Positions 60,000 to 64,000 of a DNA stretch of 64,000 bases are shown in pieces (the first letter of the stretch is position 1; every line of letters starts with the position of its first letter). Under the pieces are notes generated by a model. The model ran no database searches and had not been told where the DNA came from. It saw only the letters and a program-made list of their open reading frames with translations. The DNA is from JAFECT01 sp035551675 (lineage in GTDB: Bacteria; Pseudomonadota; Alphaproteobacteria; Caulobacterales; Caulobacteraceae). The stretch spans positions 62,001 to 126,000 of the forward strand of contig DASZMV010000003.1 of assembly GCA_035551675.1 (NCBI GenBank), read 5' to 3'. The position numbers and the translations under genes were made by a program.

Positions 60000-61169
60000 A
60001 TGAGCGATCCGGGACCCGGTCTCAGCCGTCAGGCGGGCGTCTATATGCGCGGCCTCCAGGGCGTCCGCGAGACGACGCCGCTCGACTTCGCCGGCCTGGA
60101 ATCCGCCGCCCAGGCGAAACTGACGCCCGAGGCCTTCGCCTATATCGCCGGCGGCGCGGGACGCGAGACGACGGCGGCCGCCAATCGCACCGCGCTCGAC
60201 CGCTGGCGGATCACGCCCCGGATGGCGCGTGACTGCTCGATGCGCGACCTGACTCTCACCCTGTTCGGCCGCAAGCTGCCGGCGCCGATCCTGACCGCGC
60301 CGATCGGGGTGCTGTCGATGGCGCACCCGGAAGCCGACCTCGCGGTGGCGCGCGCGGCGGCGAGCGCCGGGGCGCCGATGATCATCTCCAACCAGGCGTC
60401 CTATCCGATGGAGCAGATCGCCGACTGCTGCGGCGCGTCGCCCAAGTGGTTCCAGCTCTATTGGGGCAAGTCGGACGCGCTGGTCGCGTCGCTGGTGAAG
60501 CGGGCCGAAGCGTGCGGCTGCGAGGCGATCGTCGTCACCCTGGACACCACCGTGCTCGGCTGGCGCGTGCGCGACCTGGCGCTCGGCCACCTGCCGTTCC
60601 TGCGCGGCCAGGGCATCGCGCAATACACCTCCGACCCGGTGTTCCGCGCCATGCTGCCCGAGACCCCGGAGAAGAACCCGCTGGGCGCCGCGGCGATGTT
60701 CACCCAGATCTATTCCGATCCGTCGTTGACCTGGGAGAAACTGAAGACGCTGCGGCGCGTGACGCAGCTTCCCATCCTGGTGAAGGGCATTCAGCATCCG
60801 GAGGACGCGGCGCTCGCCCTTCAGCACGGCTTCGACGGCGTCGTGGTGTCGAACCATGGCGGACGTCAGGTCGACGGCGCGGTCGGATCGGCCGATCAGC
60901 TGCTGCTCTGCGCCGAGCGCATCGGCGGGAAGATTCCCGTGCTGTTCGACAGCGGCGTGCGCTCCGGCGCCGACGTGTTCAAGGCGCTGGCGCTGGGCGC
61001 GGACGCGGTGTGCGTCGGGCGGCCTTACGTCTACGGTCTGGCGGTGGGCGGACAGGCGGGCGTCGAGGCCGTGCTTTCCAATCTCACCGCCGAACTCGAC
61101 CTCACGCTCGCTCTCGCGGGATGGACCAGCGCCTCACAGCTCGGCCGCGACGCGCTGTCGCCGGTCTGA
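60000..61169 (+). CDS. FMN-dependent alpha-hydroxy-acid dehydrogenase/oxidase
   Basis: The product is 389 residues from the ATG at 60000, with AGGAG upstream. FMN-site motifs: TAPIGVLSMAHPEADLAVARAA, KWFQLYW, VVTLDTTVLGWRVRD, LPILVKGI with the active Lys, and VVSNHGGRQVDGA with the catalytic His. DSGVRSGADVFKALALGADAVCVGRP binds the FMN phosphate. The LGWRVRDL wording recalls lactate 2-monooxygenase rather than LldD. The substrate is probably lactate or another small 2-hydroxyacid. The gene is divergent from the macroglobulin gene (146-bp gap) and convergent with the Tyr-rich gene. Confidence 0.9.
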   Translation: MSDPGPGLSRQAGVYMRGLQGVRETTPLDFAGLESAAQAKLTPEAFAYIAGGAGRETTAAANRTALDRWRITPRMARDCSMRDLTLTLFGRKLPAPILTAPIGVLSMAHPEADLAVARAAASAGAPMIISNQASYPMEQIADCCGASPKWFQLYWGKSDALVASLVKRAEACGCEAIVVTLDTTVLGWRVRDLALGHLPFLRGQGIAQYTSDPVFRAMLPETPEKNPLGAAAMFTQIYSDPSLTWEKLKTLRRVTQLPILVKGIQHPEDAALALQHGFDGVVVSNHGGRQVDGAVGSADQLLLCAERIGGKIPVLFDSGVRSGADVFKALALGADAVCVGRPYVYGLAVGGQAGVEAVLSNLTAELDLTLALAGWTSASQLGRDALSPV

Positions 61170-61185
61170 CCTACCAGAATCTAAC

Positions 61186-61515
61186 CTACCAGTATCTGCG
61201 GTAGCCGTAGCCGTAACGGTACGGGTAATGGCGATGCCAGTAGTAGCCATAGTGGCGCCGATAGCCGTAGTGGCGCCCATAGCCGTAGCCGTATCCGTAG
61301 TAGTACGGGCTGTAGCCGTAGCCATAGTAATAGGATGGCGCGTAGCCATAGCCGTAGTAGTAGCTGCGCGGGTGGTAATAGTGCCGGTAGTAGTGGTGAT
61401 AATAGTGGTGGCACCTGCACCATGCATCCGCAGGCGCCGCGGCCAGCATCGCGGTGGACAAGGCGATCGTCGCGGCGGCGGCGGTTTTCAGGGGTAAGCT
61501 TTTGATACTACGCAT
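61186..61515 (-). CDS. Secreted Tyr/Gly/His/Arg-rich low-complexity protein
   Basis: The product is 109 residues from the ATG at 61515, with GGAGA upstream. A signal peptide ends AAAPADA. The mature part starts WCRCHH and is dominated by YYYGYGY, HYY and RHYGY repeats, with more than 40 tyrosines. On the DNA the repeat shows as reiterated TAGCCGTAG. There is no recognised catalytic domain. Proteins of this composition occur in many alphaproteobacteria as putative surface or matrix proteins; metal or polysaccharide binding through Tyr and His is possible. Confidence 0.8.
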   Translation of the reverse strand: MRSIKSLPLKTAAAATIALSTAMLAAAPADAWCRCHHYYHHYYRHYYHPRSYYYGYGYAPSYYYGYGYSPYYYGYGYGYGRHYGYRRHYGYYWHRHYPYRYGYGYRRYW

Positions 61516-61618
61516 CACATTCTCCACGGCCCCCGTGGGCCTGGAAAACGCGTGCGCCGCTGAATGTCTCCCTGAAACGAGATGAATTCTTCGTTTTGTG
61601 ATCGAAGCGCCTGGCGGA

Positions 61619-62092
61619 TCAGAGCGGCAGCTCCGCGCGCTTGACCACGGTGCGCATGGCGACGCTGGAAGAGATGCGGTTCACGCCGGGAATGCGCGTC
61701 AGCTCCTGCGAATGGACACGCTCGAGATCGTCCACGTCGCGCACCACCAACCGCAGCAGATAGTCGGAGCCGCCGGTCATCAGATAGCACTCGGCCACTT
61801 CACGCACGCCGGCGATGGCGGTTTCGAAGGCGGTCAGCGCATGCTCGGACTGCGAGTCCAAGGTGACTGTGACGAACACCGACAGCGGCAGGCCCACCGC
61901 GCGTTCGTCGACCACCGCGGCGTAGCGGGCGATGACCCCGCGCTGCTCCAGTCCCCTGACCCGGCGCAGGCAGGCGGACTCCGACAGGTTGGCGCCCTGA
62001 GCCAGCTCCACATTGGTGATCCGGCCGTCCGCCTGCAGGCGCGCGAGCAATTTCCTATCGGTGTTGTCGAGAATTTCGGCGGATACCGGCAT
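61619..62092 (-). CDS. Lrp/AsnC-family regulator, probable regulator of alanine dehydrogenase
   Basis: The product is 157 residues. The helix-turn-helix is TDRKLLARLQADGRITNVELAQGANLSESACLRRVRGLE (about residues 11-50). The RAM ligand domain follows, with VAECYLMTGGSDYLLRLVVRD. Lrp-type proteins bind amino acids as octamers or dodecamers. The gene is divergent from alanine dehydrogenase across 125 bp, the arrangement of AldR-type alanine-responsive activators. The intergenic stretch contains a GGCGG-TTT-CCGCC hairpin near 62107 that could form part of a binding site. Confidence 0.92.
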   Translation of the reverse strand: MPVSAEILDNTDRKLLARLQADGRITNVELAQGANLSESACLRRVRGLEQRGVIARYAAVVDERAVGLPLSVFVTVTLDSQSEHALTAFETAIAGVREVAECYLMTGGSDYLLRLVVRDVDDLERVHSQELTRIPGVNRISSSVAMRTVVKRAELPL

Positions 62093-62217
62093 TTTTGCGG
62101 ATCATTTCGGCGGTTTCCGCCATCCTGCGCCCTCGGAGCGGCGAAAACAACAGGACCTTGCTCGCCTGATGGGCTAAGACGGCGCCCATCGAATTCACCC
62201 GAGCCAGGAGAGCCGTG

Positions 62218-63330
62218 ATGCGCGTGGGCGTCCCCAAGGAAATCAAGCCGGACGAGTATCGCGTGGGCCTCACCCCGACCGCGGTGCGCGAGTACGTCGC
62301 CCACGGTCACGAGGTGCTGGTGGAAACCAATGCCGGAGTCGGCGCGGGCTTTCCCGACGACGCCTATGTGCGCGCCGGCGCCAAGATCCTGCCCAACGCC
62401 GACGCGGTGTTCGACCAGGGCGAGATGATCGTGAAGGTGAAGGAGCCGCAGGCGGTCGAGTGGGCGAAGCTGAAGCCCAACCAGATCCTCTTCACCTATC
62501 TGCACCTGGCGCCCGATCCCGACCAGACGCACGGCCTGATCAAGTCCGGCTGCGCCGCGGTCGCCTATGAAACCGTCACCGACGCGCGCGGCGGCCTTCC
62601 GCTGTTGGCGCCGATGTCGGAAGTCGCGGGACGCATCGCGGTGTTCTCCGCCGCTGAAACGCTGCTGAAGCACAACGGCGGCATGGGCCTGCTGCTCTGC
62701 GGCGTGCCGGGCGTGTCGCCGGCGCGCGTGGTGGTGCTGGGCGGCGGCGTCGTGGGCATGAACTCGGCGCGCATGGCCATGGGCCTCAACGCCGAGGTGG
62801 TGGTGCTGGAACGCTCCATCCCGCGCATGCGTGAGATCGACGACATCTTCCTGGGCCGCGTGCTGACCCGCTTCTCCAGCCAGGACGCGGTCGAAGACGA
62901 GATCTTCAAGGCCGACGTGGTGATCGGCGCGGTGCTCACCGCCGGCGCCGCGGCGCCCAAGCTGGTGAAGAAGGAACATCTGAAGCGCATGAAGCCGGGC
63001 GCGGTGCTGGTCGACGTGTCGATCGACCAGGGCGGTTGCTTCGAGACCTCGCACGCGACGACGCACGAGCATCCGACCTATGTGGTCGACGGCATCGTGC
63101 ACTACTGCGTGGCCAACATGCCCGGCGCGGCGCCGCGCACCTCGTCGGAAGCGTTGAACAACGCCACCCTGCCCTTCGGCCTGGCGCTGGCCAACAAGGG
63201 CCTGGACGCGCTGAAGACCGACAAGCACCTGGCCAAGGGCCTTAACGTCCTCCACGGTAAGATCACCCACCCCGCCGTGGCCGAGGCGCTGAAGCTGCCG
63301 TTCGACGATCCGTACAAGGTCTGGAGTTGA
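62218..63330 (+). CDS. ald: Alanine dehydrogenase
   Basis: The product is 370 residues, normal for the family. MRVGVPKEIKPDEYRVGLTP is the N-terminal hallmark. The NAD site is VVVLGGGVVGMNSARMAMG, with catalytic His/Asp in the SIDQGGCFETSHATTHEHPTY region. It interconverts L-alanine and pyruvate plus ammonia with NAD. The ATG at 62218 has AGGAG seven bases upstream; a GTG one codon earlier is less well placed. Regulation by the divergent Lrp-type protein is likely. Confidence 0.97.
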   Translation: MRVGVPKEIKPDEYRVGLTPTAVREYVAHGHEVLVETNAGVGAGFPDDAYVRAGAKILPNADAVFDQGEMIVKVKEPQAVEWAKLKPNQILFTYLHLAPDPDQTHGLIKSGCAAVAYETVTDARGGLPLLAPMSEVAGRIAVFSAAETLLKHNGGMGLLLCGVPGVSPARVVVLGGGVVGMNSARMAMGLNAEVVVLERSIPRMREIDDIFLGRVLTRFSSQDAVEDEIFKADVVIGAVLTAGAAAPKLVKKEHLKRMKPGAVLVDVSIDQGGCFETSHATTHEHPTYVVDGIVHYCVANMPGAAPRTSSEALNNATLPFGLALANKGLDALKTDKHLAKGLNVLHGKITHPAVAEALKLPFDDPYKVWS

Positions 63331-63679
63331 GCCGGCGCCAAGACCCGCACCACCGCAAAGCACCGCAAACGAGACGGCCGATCTCCGCTCGCGAAGGATC
63401 TCGACGGTCTGTTGAGCCGGATTTGCACGGAGTTGGGCTTTTGTACGCGCTTGACGGGCGCGGGTCTGCTTCGGAGCTGTAAGGTCCTCACCGCAGATCA
63501 TTTCGCGGCGCAGGTTCTCTGGGCGGACGACGGGGGCCCGCATTCGGAGTGGGGCAAGACGATCGCTACCATCTTCGTGGACCGGTACGGTCCGGAGGTC
63601 ACTGAAGAGTCCTTCACGGAGCGGCTAGCCCGGGGAGACCGGCCATGACTCCTAGCCCGGCAGGCGCTAGAAGGCCCGC
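63331..63679. other. Gap between ald and ubiE with solo repeat arm and a doubtful small ORF
   Basis: This 349-bp gap holds two tandem 10-nt units CACCGCAAA(G/C) at 63351-63370, like a single arm of the intergenic hairpin elements, with no matching right arm nearby. The frame of ald stays open after its stop, running to a TGA at 63646-63648. Confidence 0.6.
63412..63648 (+). CDS. Doubtful small hypothetical protein
   Basis: An open frame of up to 78 residues, starting at best at a TTG, encodes LSRICTELGFCTRL and ends TEESFTERLARGDRP. The LSRICxELGFC phrase resembles the start of small uncharacterised alphaproteobacterial proteins. There is no ATG or GTG start and no clear ribosome-binding site, and codon bias is weaker than in neighbours. 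It may be a decayed gene fragment. Confidence 0.35.
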   Translation: MSRICTELGFCTRLTGAGLLRSCKVLTADHFAAQVLWADDGGPHSEWGKTIATIFVDRYGPEVTEESFTERLARGDRP

Positions 63680-64000
63680 ATGAGCGAGGAAGGCCAATCC
63701 AGCTTTGGGTTCAAGGACGTGGGGGCGCGCGAGAAGGTGCGCCTGGTGCGTGGCGTGTTCGACCGCGTGGCCGAACGCTATGACCTGATGAACGACCTGA
63801 TGTCGGCGGGCGCGCATCGTCTGTGGAAGGACGCCACGGCGGCGCGGCTGAACCCCCAGCCGGGCGAGCTGATCGTCGACTGCGCCGGCGGCACCGGCGA
63901 CATGGCGCGGCGTCTGGCCAAGCTGGCGCGGCGCGCGCGGGAGCGCCGAGGCGGGCTCGACGCGCGGGTCATGGTCATCGACTACAACGCCGAGATGGTA
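63680..64000 (+). CDS. ubiE: UbiE/MenG-type class I methyltransferase, N-terminal 107 residues
   Basis: The ATG at 63680 starts MSEEGQSSFGFKDVGAREK. VFDRVAERYDLMNDLMSAGAHRLWKD is the UbiE signature, and LIVDCAGGTGDMARRL is the SAM-binding motif. The window ends at MVIDYNAEM, the family's second SAM motif. The enzyme C-methylates demethylmenaquinol or the ubiquinone precursor. About 140 residues are missing beyond base 64000. Confidence 0.95.
   Translation, partial: MSEEGQSSFGFKDVGAREKVRLVRGVFDRVAERYDLMNDLMSAGAHRLWKDATAARLNPQPGELIVDCAGGTGDMARRLAKLARRARERRGGLDARVMVIDYNAEMV

Noticed and set aside
1..64000. tRNA or rRNA genes, CRISPR arrays, insertion sequences, prophage
   Set aside because: No tRNA-like cloverleaf, rRNA stretch, regularly spaced repeat-spacer array, transposase or phage protein was recognised on either strand by eye.

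Overview
This window is GC-rich (roughly two thirds G+C), gene-dense chromosomal DNA from an alphaproteobacterium. The most diagnostic evidence is a complete PhyR-NepR-EcfG general stress response locus, a system confined to Alphaproteobacteria, together with matching EcfG-type promoters. I see no rRNA, tRNA, CRISPR array, phage or transposase. The window cuts two genes: ppc at the left edge (its 3' part is missing) and a ubiE-type methyltransferase at the right edge (its 3' part is missing).

Layout. 1-7 kb: PEP carboxylase, a SET-like protein, the phosphotransacetylase/acetate kinase pair and a lipoprotein phosphatase. 7-11.4 kb: msrA with a DUF1223 protein, then a GbsR-type regulator/DUF4166/membrane-SDR operon with a 20-bp palindromic operator candidate. 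11.5-15.4 kb: small accessory membrane and secreted proteins and a large TPR protein. 15.4-20.4 kb: a 2-oxoacid:ferredoxin oxidoreductase (korAB) with a GltD-like iron-sulfur flavoprotein, interrupted by an REP-like inverted repeat. 20.5-29.2 kb: a secreted cyclophilin, a tandem pair of membrane proteins and a six-gene MoxR/DUF58/SpoIIM/RDD/DUF4350/DUF4129 operon. 29.3-33.6 kb: a Tat-exported GH47 alpha-mannosidase that carries a one-base frameshift, and an M16 peptidase. 33.8-38.9 kb: a trans-4-hydroxy-L-proline catabolic cluster (prolidase-like amidohydrolase, GntR regulator, epimerase, DapA-type deaminase, divergent FAD dehydrogenase) with a perfect palindrome between the divergent genes. 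39-43.5 kb: four tightly packed acyl-CoA dehydrogenase/quinone reductase genes. 43.8-46.2 kb: an alpha/beta hydrolase, KDPG aldolase and signal peptidase I. 46.2-50.7 kb: the stress-response locus, preceded by an unusual protein that joins an Arc-like DNA-binding segment, one membrane helix and two EF-hands. 50.8-59.9 kb: an MHS transporter, then the pbpC/alpha-2-macroglobulin envelope pair. 60-64 kb: an FMN alpha-hydroxyacid oxidase, a Tyr/Gly-rich secreted protein, a divergent Lrp regulator/alanine dehydrogenase pair and ubiE.

Two cross-cutting observations stand out. First, the only three convergent gene junctions wider than 50 bp (at 7.0, 43.7 and 52.6 kb) are each filled by a long imperfect hairpin element. 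Its arms are short tandem repeats, most clearly the 9-nt unit TTCGTGNNN. Second, three sites with the EcfG promoter pattern GGAAC-N16-CGTT lie upstream of phyR, nepR-ecfG and a small entericidin-like lipoprotein gene, which suggests a local autoregulated regulon.
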